A DNA stretch of 64,000 nt. Source: Onthophagus taurus. Lineage: Eukaryota > Arthropoda > Insecta > Coleoptera > Scarabaeidae. This document shows positions 11,634-23,060 of this stretch, one piece after another. The stretch is from assembly GCF_036711975.1 (NCBI RefSeq), contig NC_091976.1, positions 18,476,001 to 18,540,000 on the forward strand, read 5' to 3'. Below the pieces are notes generated by a model. It was not told the origin of the DNA, made no database searches, and saw only the letters and a list, made by a program, of their open reading frames with translations. Position numbers and translations under genes: made by a program. Positions within the stretch are counted from its first letter, which is position 1. Each line of letters opens with the position of its first letter.

Positions 11634-13313
11634 CAGGTGTCCCGCAACGATTGTACAAAACTGCGTCAGCGTATTCTATGATCAAAAATAAACAAAAAAA
11701 GCCTAATAAACATAGGTCCGAAAATGGACCATTTTCGAGATATTCAAAGATTTAGTTTCATAAGTTGATATTGTTAACATCATGAATTTAAATTTGTTTT
11801 TATAATAATTAAGTCGTTACTATGATTACGATAAGTTGTCAATCAAAAAAAAATAATACTTCACGAAATTATTATTTTACTATTTAATTTAATAAACCTA
11901 TTAATTACTCCAAGGAAGAGATGGCGGATATGGTGTATTGTTACGGACTAGCTGATGGAAATGCGTCATTAGCAGCTCGTCATTACGCGCAAAGGTTCCC
12001 GAACAGACGATTGCCTAATAGTCACACCTTTAGCAGACTATTTCTCAGATTAAAAGAAACGGGAAGCGTAACCCACAGCCATTCCACGGAGAGACATTAC
12101 ACAAGGCCGGTGGAATTAGAAGAAGCAGTTTTGAGAAGAGTCGATGAAAATGCCTCAACCAGCATTAGAAGAATTTCTGCACAAGAAAACAACCGTTCAC
12201 CGCATTTTAAGGGAGCAGTTGCTTTATCCTTATCATTACAACACCGTTCAAGCTCTAACAGAAAATGATGGCGAAAAAAGAGAGTTTTTTTGTAGGTGGG
12301 ACATACAGGAAGAGGTAGTAAACGTCGACTTTCCCATAAACATTGTATTTACGGATGAAGCAACATTTACTCAAAGCGGAATTTTTAATATTCATAATGC
12401 GCACGTTTGGAATGATGAAAATCCCCATGCAATACTAGAAACTCATCATCAGTGGCGATTCGGTGTTAATGTATGGGCTGGAGTTATTGGTGATCAGTTA
12501 TTAGGTCCATTTTTTCTTCCAAAGAGATTGACAGCCGATGCCTACATACATTTTTTACAAAATGACCTTACAGAGGCATTTGATGAATTACCTCAACAAA
12601 TTCTAGAAGATTACTACTTTATGCACGATGGAGCACCAGTACATTATGCACGCGCTACTCGAGCATACTTAAATAACAGATTTGGCAATAAGTGGATTGG
12701 CCGAGGAGGTCCTGTCCCGTGGCCACCTCGTTCACCAGATTTAAATCCGTTAGATTTTTGGTTTTGGGGACATTTAAAACAAATTGTTTATTCTGAAGAC
12801 GTTCAAAATGTGTAGGATTTGAAGAATAAAATTAGTAACGCATTTGACACAGTAAAACAAATTTCTGGTATCTTTGAACGCATTAGAAGTTCATTTAGAA
12901 AACGTATCCGTTTGTGTTTAGAAGTAAATGGTGCGCATATTGAACATTTATTATGACATGAATCTTTTCCTATTTGTTAAATATTCGTTGTTTTTATGCT
13001 GGTTGAACGATTTTCTTCGACAATCTTTGTTACTTGTTTTGTTAAATTATTAATGAACTGTATTAATTAACTTAATATTATCTTATTATTTATTAAACTT
13101 TATCTTAACCATCGTAACCATGGTAATCATATAATTACTGCATCTAAATCGTTAGAATTAATGATGTTTACAATAGGTCAGCTTATGAAACTAAAACTTT
13201 GAATATCTCGAAATTGGTCCATTTTCGGACCTATGTTTATTAGACTTTTCTTGTCTGTTTTCGATCAGAGAATACGCTGATGCAGTATTGTACAATCGTT
13301 GCGGGACATCCTG
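11634..13313 (+). mobile_element. Mariner-type element with long terminal inverted repeats
   Basis: The element is bounded by TA on each side (11632-11633 and 13314-13315). Terminal inverted repeats of about 146 bases occupy 11634-11779 and 13168-13313, starting CAGGTGTCCCGCAACG on the left and CAGGATGTCCCGCAACG as the right complement. It carries one transposase frame on the plus strand. The length of 1680 bases is near a full autonomous element, but the coding region is broken. Confidence 0.88.
11921..12956 (+). pseudogene. Broken DD41D-type mariner transposase
   Basis: The first part (from 11921, MADMVYCYGLADGN) holds the N-terminal DNA-binding helices. A frameshift near 12180-12195 is needed to continue into TTVHRILREQLLYP and the catalytic domain. 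Seen: FTDEATF (first Asp), MHDGAPVH (second Asp), and WPPRSPDLNPLDFW (third Asp in PLD). By my count 41 residues separate the second and third Asp, the DD41D spacing. A stop at 12813 interrupts a C-terminal tail that runs to 12956. Transposases of this superfamily cut and paste DNA at TA sites. Confidence 0.82.
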
Positions 13314-13520
13314 TATATTCAAAAATTTTATATAAACAGAAATGTAACGTCACATGTGCTACATCACCTGTTTTTATCGCCTTACCGATAACAATTCTAC
13401 TTATTTAGCAATGAAAATAACGAATAATACTACTCGCCAACCCACCCAAATACTAAAATTCTTTGAGAACCCAAGAAATTATTGCTTTGATACGGAATTT
13501 CCTCGAACTTGATAAAAAGT

Positions 13521-13527
13521 TATAAAA
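13521..13527 (+). promoter_or_regulatory. TATA box of UGT-4
   Basis: TATAAAA lies 63 bases before the ATG. Upstream, TTTGATACGGAATTT (near 13486-13500) matches the UGT-1 and UGT-3 promoters. The TGAGTCA of those genes is absent. Confidence 0.6.
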
Positions 13528-13589
13528 GTAGAAAATATACTTGGTTACTTTTCATTCATTTATAGACACCGTCCGAAATAAAATTAATA

Positions 13590-15304
13590 ATGATTTTAAA
13601 ATTATTTTTGTTAATCACGTTATTGTACGTGACTTCTATTCAAACCGCTAATATTTTAGCACTTTTTCCATCATCATCTAGAAGTCATTTCATCGTTTTT
13701 CAACCGTTACTAGAAAAATTAGCCGAAAGAGGACATCAAGTTGATGTTTTGAGTCATTTTCCAAGAAAACAATCTTTAAATGGGTAATGATATATTAGTT
13801 TATTATTAATTATAACAATAAAAATATTTTTTTAGATATACAGATCTTAGTGTGAGAGGCGATGAAAAATATTACAGCTTTTATATAGATTTTGAAACTG
13901 TTAAATCACTTTCCTTCCGAGAAATTTTAACGGTAATGAATTATAATTGCGGAGTAAATATATGTAAGAGCATAAAAAATAATACAGCGCTTCAAAATTT
14001 AATGAGTAGTAAAAAACATTACGATTTGATTATAACGGAAATTTTTGTTAGTGATTGTTTAATTGGTTTTGCAAATATTTTCAATGCGCCAGTAATAGGG
14101 ATGACGAGTAGTGTTAATCTTCCCTGGACAAGTGATTTAATTGGTTTACCAGATAATCCTTCGTATATTCCAAATTACTTTAGTCCATACACTGAAGATA
14201 TGACGTTTTATGAAAAAATATTAAACACCATCGTTTTACATTTGACGAAAACTTGGCATAAATATTACCCGAATGATGAGACTAATAAATTTATACAAGA
14301 AATGTTTGGAAGAAACACTCCGCATGTAGATGAATTACGCAAAAATGTTTCTTTGGTTATGGTTAATAGCCACTTTAGTATACAACAATCTCGACCTTTA
14401 CCACCTAATTTTATCGAAATCGGTGGGATACATTTAAAATCAAATCCAGTTTTACCAAAAGAATTTGAAAATTATATGGAAACAGATTTAAAAGGAGTTA
14501 TTTATTTAAGTTTTGGAACCCTTTTTAAATCAGAAATGTTCCCCGATTATAAATTAAAACCATTTTTTGAGGCTTTATCAAAAATTCCTTATAAAATCTT
14601 ATGGAAAGGAAAGAGATCAGATGTAAACAAGCATTTAAATATACCAACAAACATTCACTTTGTTCCTTGGGCTCCACAATCAGAAATTTTATGTAATTAT
14701 CTTTTCATTATTTGTTTCATTGTAAGATTAATAACTCGGTTTTTAGGTCATCCTAACTTAAAACTTTTCATAAGCCATTGTGGTTTAGCCAGCGCCCAAG
14801 AAGCGATTTATTGCGGAAAACCAGTCCTTTCTATGCCAGTTTGGGTTGATCAATTATCAACAGCAAAAATTATCTCTCACAAAGGCTTAGGATTAACCAT
14901 TCCGTTATTACAAGACTTTACGAAAGAGAAGTTATCAAATGTGTTACATCAACTATTGGAAAATCCAAAGTAAGTTGATAAAAAAATGCAAAGAGCGAAA
15001 AGTTATCTTAATGCTTTTTAGATATACCGAAAATGCTCGCCGTTTATCGGAATTATTCCGAGATAGGCTTACGAGTCCATTAGATACTGCCGTTTATTGG
15101 ACTGAATATATTATTCGACACAAAGGAGCTCCGCATTTAACGTCGAAAGCAGCCGATTTAAGTTTTTACGAATATTACTGTTTCGATATTGCGGTTTCTT
15201 TCGTTTTAGTTACTTTAATTTTAGTATGGAGTTTTTATAAAGTTTTGAAAAAAATTCTAAGTGTACGAATTCATTTTAAAGTATCTAAAAGTAAATTAAG
15301 TTAG
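13590..15304 (+). CDS. UGT-4, UDP-glycosyltransferase, four exons
   Basis: Exons 13590-13783, 13836-14692, 14747-14969 and 15022-15304 join to 518 residues, exactly the length and phases of UGT-3. A signal peptide precedes NILALFPSSSRSHF (SHF His at residue 33). YDLIITEIFVSDC, the HCG-type UGT signature (361-363), a C-terminal membrane helix and a KSKLS tail follow. Intron 2 (14693-14746) is 54 bases, divisible by three and without a stop, so a retained intron would add 18 residues just before the donor signature. It is the closest relative in the window of the deleted UGT-2. It is probably an active ER glycosyltransferase of unknown substrate. Confidence 0.92.
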
Positions 15305-16100
15305 TTTAACACATATATTTTTTTACTGTAACAATATTTTTAAAGTAAAAGTAATTTTAAAAGAAAATTATCTGTTCACTTTATATAATTTTTTTCTTAC
15401 AATCATTCTAGTTATTTTTCAAAAGAATTTAAACGACCGGAATCAAGTTATGTAAATGATTTTTCGGAATAACCACATGATTTATACATAATGCTCACCA
15501 GGAAACATTTTTCCTTTGTAATAGATTTTAAAATATTCGTATTATTCAATAAATTTTATTTTATATAACATGATATTTTGAATTATTACTCTACTGTTTC
15601 CATAGAGGAAAGTTACGGTTGCCTTATCAAGAAGTATAATGTAATGCAATAAAAACGGATTTGTGACATATTTTTGAAAAACGTTAGATTCGAAATGATG
15701 ATAGCACATAAATTGTTAATTTACCTTTTAACGAGAAGATTTTATTCCTTGGAGAGCGTTATTGACGGCAGTTGGACATTTCTTTAACTTATAAAGATAA
15801 AGTTCGATAGAATACGAACTGTTAGGACACATTGAAGAAGCTGAAACTGTAAAGGAAGATGAATTATTTAAACGTTCTTTAAATTTGAGATTCTGGAGAA
15901 AAAATTATACATTCCTTTTTTAGTTAAGTTACGTAAGGTACATGTTGTGTTTCATACTTCGGAAAAAACAACTTGGTCCATCCTAAAAAGATAATAAAGT
16001 GCTTAGCAACGCTTCGAATGTCATGTTGTAACCTTCTTCAAAACCAATTTCAAAGTGACACACATTTTTTGTTATATGGCAACATGGAAATGAGCGACAC
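15305..16100. other. UGT-4 3' flank and spacer
   Basis: An AATAAA lies near 15548. Otherwise AT-rich sequence; no gene recognised. Confidence 0.4.
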
Positions 16101-16109
16101 CAGAAATTC

Positions 16110-16430
16110 TTAGACCACTCGTTACTCGCAAACCATGATCATATTTACCATGGAAGCGGAAGCTGCAAAGCAGTTAACTTTCCTGGATGTGTTGGTCATT
16201 AGGAGAACAGATGGTGCTGCATGGAACTGGGAGTGTATCTAAAGAAGACACACATGAACAGATATCTACTTGCTTGGTATCATCACCATCCCCAACAGAA
16301 GAGGACAGTGATTCAGGCTTTGTTCCAATGAGCAAAAAGGATATGTGGCAAAAAAACAGAAAGAAGAGTGATTTCTAGAAGATATGCTCTAGAAGAATGG
16401 CAGAGGAAGGAAACGGTAAGTATCGCACCA
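16110..16430 (+). mobile_element. Penelope-like element relic
   Basis: Plus-strand frames read IFTMEAEAAKQLTFLDVLV, then after a frameshift VYLKKTHMNRYLLAWYHHHP and QQKRTVIQALF. This matches the family pattern FTME....LPFLDVLV ... VYRKPTHTD.YLH..S.HHP..K of Penelope-type reverse transcriptases, C-terminal part. Only about 100 codons remain. Confidence 0.72.
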
Positions 16431-17594
16431 GCCAGTTTTATCTGCCTCTCTTATACTTTTCACTTCGGCTAATGATGTATTTCAATCTGACAAAGCTATA
16501 TTATACCTCTTCTATCTCCTTATATTGCTAGTGTAGAGTCAAGCTCAACACGGTCTTCTTTTTCTGCTTATTTTTTCAACTTTGTTCCCATCACACTGGG
16601 TAGATAGATAATGGTATAAATAGAACGATAAGGAGGACATATTCAAAACACGTTGTAACACTATGGAACGATTTGAAACATTACTTATTGAAAGCAAAGT
16701 GCATAAAGTAGGTTTTAAAAACGAACGACTCTCTCTATCACTGCCGGTCAACTGCAAGGCGTTAATCAGCGAACTGCTGTTGAGTACCAAGTGTCCATAA
16801 CCCCGATCATGCATGCATAAACATAAAGTGACTTTCCAGGAATGTTTAACGATATCAAAAAACATGGAACTGAGGAATTGATATCGCCAAAATAGATTAA
16901 TTGGTGTTAGAAAAAATCATGTGTGCTTCATAATTACTATGATAAACGATACTTCTACACACGATACTTGTACTTACTTAAAATTTCCTAAACTTCTATT
17001 ATTTTTTACTACGATACTTCTAGACACGATACTTGTACTTACTTAAAATTTCCTAAACTTCTATTGTTTTTTACTGACAATAATATAGCATTTATAATGG
17101 AAGAATGGGAAAATAAATAAAGAAAGAAGGCAACAAAGATATAAATCCTAAAGCTCAACTAAGTCTAAATTCAATTAATACTTTTGTAAGAAAATTTGTA
17201 AGAAACGATGGCAGAAAGAGCAACAAAACGAACAGCAATGAAAACAAAACAATTTAACAATTAATGCATAATTTTTAAAATCTGGGTATGTATATCCTTT
17301 GTTTGAGAAAGTAGTCATGAAATACAACAATAAATAATACACAGATGCCTATTCTTAATCTAGTATTGAATGTTGATAAGTTCATATTCATAATGTATAG
17401 AAACATGACGATTGGTTATTATTATTATAATAATCTTCGTAACCAAAATTTTTAGTTGATTACGATAACTTATCTTTTAACATAACTAAAAATTAACCTT
17501 GTTTACTTATTTCTACTTTGCTTTAAATATTATTGCCATTATTTCTAATGCGTAGGCTTTTCATTTACATTGATATTTTTTGTTTTCAATTGCA
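16431..17594. other. Spacer upstream of UGT-5
   Basis: No gene recognised. The small minus-strand frame at 16545-16865 has no family features. A two-copy tandem repeat is listed separately. Confidence 0.4.
16946..17075. repeat. Two-copy tandem repeat, 65-bp unit
   Basis: Units 16946-17010 and 17011-17075, each starting ACGATACTTCTA, differ at only a few positions. The duplication is recent and local. Confidence 0.85.
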
Positions 17595-17603
17595 TATATA
17601 AAA
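17595..17603 (+). promoter_or_regulatory. Possible TATA box of UGT-5
   Basis: TATATAAAA lies about 140 bases before the ATG. The spacing is longer than in the other UGTs, so this is uncertain. Confidence 0.35.
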
Positions 17604-17739
17604 AATAGCAGATATGCGATAATGCAGTACGTACAAGTATGTTGATTACGTGTCCCATACATTCCGTTATCTCCTTTAAAAACAATAGTCTCAATAACTG
17701 CTTTAACCATTTAGAAAATCTTGCATCAAAAGAATTACA

Positions 17740-19332
17740 ATGAAAGCCAACGTAATATCTCTATTTCAAATTTTGCTATTATTTTTTCATATTACTATCA
17801 TCAAAAGTGCAAATATTTTGGTGGTATTTCCAAGCCCAGCTGAAAGCCACTTCCGAGTTTTTGCCTTGTTTTTCGAACAATTAACTTTAAAGGGGCATGA
17901 TGTAGATATTTTGAGCCATTTTCCACCTTTTGAACCTTTACGAGGGTAATAAAATGGTGAAAATAAACCAATTTATTATTATATTCTTTTTTATAGATAC
18001 AATGATTTAAGCTTAAAAGGTAGCATACCAAAAATCGTATTCAATGCAGACCAGTATACATATTTAATGTGGAATCAATTAAATTTTATGCATCACCATT
18101 GAGGTCATATCATGTGCTCAAGAGTAATGAATACAACAGCGGTCATGTCGCATTGCATGTATGGTTTCGCTGATTTTTTCAAAATACCAATAATTACGGT
18201 CACATCATCAAGTATTCTGCCGTGGTTACCGGATGTCATTGGTGTGCCAGATAATCCTTCGTATATACCAAACTTTTTTTCACCGTATACCGAAGATATG
18301 AGTTATTTTCAACGATTAAGCAACCTATATTTGTTTATTACCACAAAAGTGTGGTTTAGTTTTCACAGCACTGTTGCGGCAAATAACTATGATAAGGAAT
18401 TTTATGGGAAAAAATCGACTGATTTAGACAAAATAGACAAAAAAACAACTTTAATGTTGGTTGCAAGTCACTTTTCTTTCCATCAATTAAGACCAAGGCC
18501 ACCAAATTTCATCGAAATTGCTGGAATTCATATAAAAGCGAATCAAAGTTTAAATGAGGAATTCAAAAAGTATCTTGAAATAAGCACTAATTTAAAAGGG
18601 GTGATTTATTTTAGTTTTGGATCATATCTTAACACTGAAACTTTTCCTGGTCATATTTTACAAGCGTTTTTTGATGTTTTCGAAAATCTTCCTTATAAAG
18701 TATTATGGAAAGGTGACATAAAAAAATTCCCAAAAACTTATAACATCCCAAAAAATATTCACTTTATACCTCGGATGCCACAAATTCCCATCTTATGTAG
18801 TTCAAAAGTAAATTTGTTTATAACACACGGAGGTTTATCGAGTACACTGGAAACTATTTACTGTGGAAAACCAGTTTTAACAATACCGATTTGGTTGGAT
18901 CAATTAAGTAATGCTAATTTGTTAAAAGCTAAAGGTGTAGGCAGAAGCATTTTATTTCATGAAATTAATAAAGAAAATTTTAAAGCAGAACTTGAAGAAG
19001 TTTTAGAAAATCCTAAGTAAGTTAATAATGAAAATTAAGAATTAATTGTAAGCAGATTTTTGTAGATATTCGAAAAATGTAAAGATTTTATCTGAAATAT
19101 TTCGAGGTCGTCTTCACCGATGGAAACAGCCATTTATTGGACTGAATACGTCATCAGACATAAAAGGGCTAATCATTTAAGATCAAAATCAGCAGATTTA
19201 CCTTGGTACATTTATTATTGTATCGATGTAATTGTAATCCCACTGTTACTTTTGATTTTATCGCTATATTTTTTAACAAAAATGCTTCTTGTTTTTTATA
19301 AGTATATAACTATTAAAACTAAGCAAGATTGA
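17740..19332 (+). pseudogene. UGT-5, decayed UDP-glycosyltransferase
   Basis: Exons 17740-17945, 17997-19016 and 19066-19332. Exon 1 encodes a signal peptide and an ESHF histidine. Three lesions are visible: TGA at 18100-18102 where a tryptophan is expected after HHH; loss of about 21 codons near 18153, removing the YDLIITEIF..D segment between MSH and CMYGFAD; and a one-base frameshift near 19115 between RGRL and METAIYWTEY. The long remaining frame keeps the signature with LFITHGG and a membrane tail ending KTKQD. Unlike UGT-1 to UGT-4 it has no intron before the signature. It is the most divergent member of the cluster. Unless these are assembly errors it makes no enzyme. Confidence 0.85.
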
Positions 19333-19559
19333 AATCATTTAATTATTTTGATAGCTTCAAATTTATTTTTGTATTACTTTTAAACGAAACGTTAATATTT
19401 ATTTTATAGCAAAGAAATAGATTTTAAGATTATCAGCCGTGAATCTATGCACAGAATCGTCAAATATCGTTTGAGACTGCGTAGCATGAAGTAGCGATAG
19501 AACGGATATCCGGCAACTATCCGGCATCCGGCCTATCCGGCCATTTTTCAAATATCCGG

Positions 19560-19830
19560 CTTTGGCCGGATATTAAAGACCATTCACAGGAATTAGTATC
19601 TCTTTGAGGTGTTGGACAATGTAGATAATAATCAAGTTCAACCCCAATAGGATTTTTTTCATTGAATACAACTTTGTTTATATCAGGTTTGTCTTTAGCA
19701 ACTTCATTGTAACACTCCCAATACGATATATAAAATCTCTTGTTGCAGTTTCGTCTAGTTTCCTTCTCTTCGCTTGTAATTCATCATCACATTCATTACT
19801 AACAGAACTGTCACTGTTACCACTTTCGAT
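19560..19830 (-). pseudogene. hAT transposase C-terminal remnant
   Basis: The minus strand reads NPIGVELDYYLHCPTPQRDT followed by CEW, resembling the E-L-x-x-Y-L ... R-D-T-N-P-L-x-W-W region of hAT dimerisation domains. A frameshift lies in the upstream part, near a YNEVAKDKPDI piece. No catalytic domain is left. Confidence 0.6.
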
Positions 19831-20915
19831 TATTAATTAAAGTATCCTCTTCTTAATGCAAAAAGCTGTTTTGAAAAATTACTTTCAGTTCTTGACAAAT
19901 AAATTTTTGAAATTTACGACAATTTTTCAATTTTCGTCGATAAAGTTTTAAAAATTCGTATAAAATCCAATTCTTGGAATATGAGTATGAAAATTTCCCA
20001 AAGTGTTAATAAAACTACCCTCTTTCCAATGAACCAACCCGTTTTGAAAAATAACATTTAGTTTTTGAGAAAACAATACTTGAAGTTTTGATCAAATTTT
20101 CGATGTTGCAATTTTCATTGATAATTTTCAAAATTTGCTATAAAATTAATTTCTTGGAGAATCCTTGTGGAAATATCACCAATTATTAATTCAAGTATCC
20201 TCTTTTTAATGCAAAAAGCCGTTTTAAAAAATCACTTGTAGTTCTTGAGAAATAAATTTTTGAAATAATCGACAATTTTTTCGAATTTTGCAATTTTCGC
20301 CGATTAAGTTTTAAAAATTCGTATAAAATCCAGTTCTTGGAATATGAGTATGAAAATTTCCCAAACTGTTAATAAAACTACCCTCTTTCCAATGAACCAA
20401 CCCGTTTTGAAAAATAACTTTTAGTTTTTGAGAAAACAATACTTGAAGTTCTGATAAAATTTTCAATGTTGCAATTTTAAACGATAATTTTCAAAATTTG
20501 CTATAAAATTAATTTCTTGGAGGATCCTTGTGTAAATATCACCAATTATTAATTAAAGTATCCTCTTTTTAATGCAACAAGCTGATTTAAAAAACCGCTT
20601 TTAGTTTTTGAAATGATCGACAATTTTTTCGAATCTTGCAATTTCGCCGAAAAATTTTTAAACATTCGTATAAAATCCATTTCTTGGAATATGAGTATGG
20701 AAATTTCCCAAAGTGTTAATAAAAGTGTCGTCTTTCCAATAACCAACCCGTTTTGAAAAATAACTTTTAGTTTTTGAGAAAACAATATTTGAAGTTATGA
20801 TAAAATTTTCGATGTTGCAATTTTGATCGATAATTTTCAAAATTCGCTATTAAATTAATTTCTTGGAGGATCCTTGTGGAATTATCACCAATTATTAATT
20901 AAAGTATCCTCTTTT
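19831..20915. repeat. Tandem array inside the hAT element, about 353-bp unit
   Basis: Units start with TATTAATT(A/C)AAGTATCCTC at 19831, 20184 and 20547, with a truncated fourth at 20893; the spacings are 353, 363 and 346 bases. Each unit seems to be made of two related halves (GTTTTGAAAAAT... occurs twice per unit). Confidence 0.85.
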
Positions 20916-21140
20916 TAGAGTTACTTCGTCAGTTAAATCAGCATCAAAAAAGTTCATTTTGTATCTTAGATCCAAATAAGTTGACATATCTTATCAGCTT
21001 TCTTATTAATTTCATTTTTATTCAAATATCACAATAATGGGGCAATGTAGGTTATCACTTCAGAAATGTACCAGAAATTATAACCATAATGGCCGGATAG
21101 ATATGATAGATACACTATCCGTGCCATCACTAGCATGAAG

Positions 21141-21920
21141 GTTAACTATAAAAAATCCTTCAGACCAATTAATGTGGTCTTCACATAAGGGATGTCTATT
21201 ATTTATATAAACCGTTAGATCATAATCAAAATGCATACATCCAAGGTAAATCCACACTGATTATTCAATTCATAAATTTTATAAATATAGAGGACATCTT
21301 TCATAAAAGGGATCGACGTGAAGATGTTCTCAAGAAAGAAGACATCATTCTATTTCTGTTGGTCTGTCTGATGGTACTTGTTACAAACTTGAGAGGCAGA
21401 CAGAGTTTGCTGGTAAACGCCAAAACGATTTAGTTAATTTTCAGATTCCAATTATTGTGCAAATCATACCTGCACACATCTAGTTCCAATATACCCAATT
21501 ATGAGCTTCATGCGACAATTTCATAATTTTTCATTGCTGATATTTTGTAATTCTATGAAAATGTGGCCAATTTTGATACAATTGGTTTGGCATAACAACA
21601 TTTCCTACAACGGTTCTTTCTGTTAATATGGAAGGTTACTTGCAATAGAACATTAGATAGTGATTATCCTTGTTGTTGTGACTTTCTTTAAAAATAACGA
21701 TTCTGTGACCCCAACATAGTAGCAATTTCATTTACGTTTCAATGTTCCTCCTCGCGGGCTGATTCCATTTCAGAACATTATTATTTTGTGGGTTTGGAAC
21801 TTTTGCAATACAGTTTTTATAACAACAAGTTACTGTACTAGTTCATCAGCTATTCGTTATGATTAAGATCTAGGAATGCCCTATAGGGCTGTTTAGCAGT
21901 TTCTTCAATTTTCACCAGTA
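21141..21920. other. Spacer without recognised gene
   Basis: AT-rich, no open frame of note on either strand. Confidence 0.4.
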
Positions 21921-21924
21921 CAAA

Positions 21925-22075
21925 ATTATTGTTGTTCAAGAATTACAGCATCAAGATTTCACAAGAAGATTAGCTTTGCAGAAACAATGTTAGGGATGAT
22001 GACTGAAGATTCTGGAATGACTGCGTTGACCTCAGACGAAGCTCACTTCCACCTTAACCAGTTATGCAAGAGCGT
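21925..22075 (+). mobile_element. Mariner-type transposase fragment
   Basis: The plus strand encodes VQELQHQDFTRRLAFAETML, then LTSDEAHFHLNQ. The first block is the usual linker and the second is the first catalytic Asp motif (SDEAHFHL) of a mariner-like transposase. Only about 50 codons remain and no ends were found. Confidence 0.65.
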
Positions 22076-22079
22076 TTAG

Positions 22080-23060
22080 TATAGTTGTATGAAACTTTAT
22101 GTTCAACCGAGTTGTTTATCTAAACAATCTCTATCAAAAACCTATTACACCACATCTATCTCAGCATAATTATTAACTTCATAGGAAAAAACTTATTTCT
22201 ACTGTAGTTTTATTGCAATGCACGCTGTGGATTTCCTCAGTATGTAAGAATCTTCTTGACTAGGAGATCATGATATTGTATCTCCTTAGACACAGATTGT
22301 ATGAACAATTTCTTTATGTACACTGTGCCAAATGCATTTAATCCAAATCCCTGTTCACAAGACGCTATTGTATATTCTTTCATCTTACCTGAAAACGGAT
22401 TGCTCACCCGGTAAAGCACGTTTCATCTACAACTTTTCGTTCAGCATCATCTCTAATGTTTTGAAATAGGTCATTATATATTAGTAATTCGACATAAACA
22501 TGAATTGTGTATTACCAAGATTTGACATGATGATGAGTTTAACTTAATTTACTCTTTAATATCCCTAAATATTGAAACTATACCTACATGCAATCAAATA
22601 TGAACACCACGTATCCGCAATAAACTTAAAAATATCATTGTGGTTCAGTCAAAAAGTTGCAAAGTTGTTAACCACAACTAATTTTTTCAATTATTTTAAT
22701 CGAACTCAGAATATTTATTTTAATATTTAATTAATAAATTCTCAACTTCTTTGAGAACCACTTTTCAAACCCAAAGTGATGGATTCAAACTTCGTTTTGT
22801 TAATTAAATTTTTCTCCGAATTTCTCGACTTAATACCCGTTCAAAGTAGAACGTCTTGGCGATTTTTCTGAGCCAAGCAGACCGTCACCAAGACTTTTTA
22901 ACTCGTTCTTAAATTAACTAAAAGGGGTCATTATGTAAACGTTTTAAGCTATTCCTACAACCAAATTAGAACGGAAATAAACAAATTTAACATTTTCAAC
23001 AATTCTTATATAGTTGTTAAGTGTGGTTATAAATTGTTTTTTTTTAAATAAGAATTGAAA
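22080..23060. other. Spacer without recognised gene
   Basis: A minus-strand 60-codon frame (22237-22419) has no family features. AT-rich otherwise. Confidence 0.35.

Larger units (their letters stand above)
19492..21132 (-). mobile_element. hAT element with intact ends
   Basis: An 8-bp target duplication GCATGAAG stands at 19484-19491 and 21133-21140, the hAT hallmark. Imperfect terminal inverted repeats start TAGCGATAGAACGGATA on the left and TAGTGATGGCACGGATA as the right complement (14 of 17 identical). Subterminal CCGGATATCCGG-type words cluster at the left end. The minus strand near 19560-19830 keeps a hAT C-terminal dimerisation remnant. Most of the interior is a tandem repeat array, so the copy is non-autonomous. 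Confidence 0.87.

Noticed and set aside
13852-14973. Single 373-codon UGT-4 frame without intron 2
   Set aside because: The paralogs show a GT-AG intron at 14693-14746, so the continuous frame is best explained as intron read-through; kept as a finding instead.
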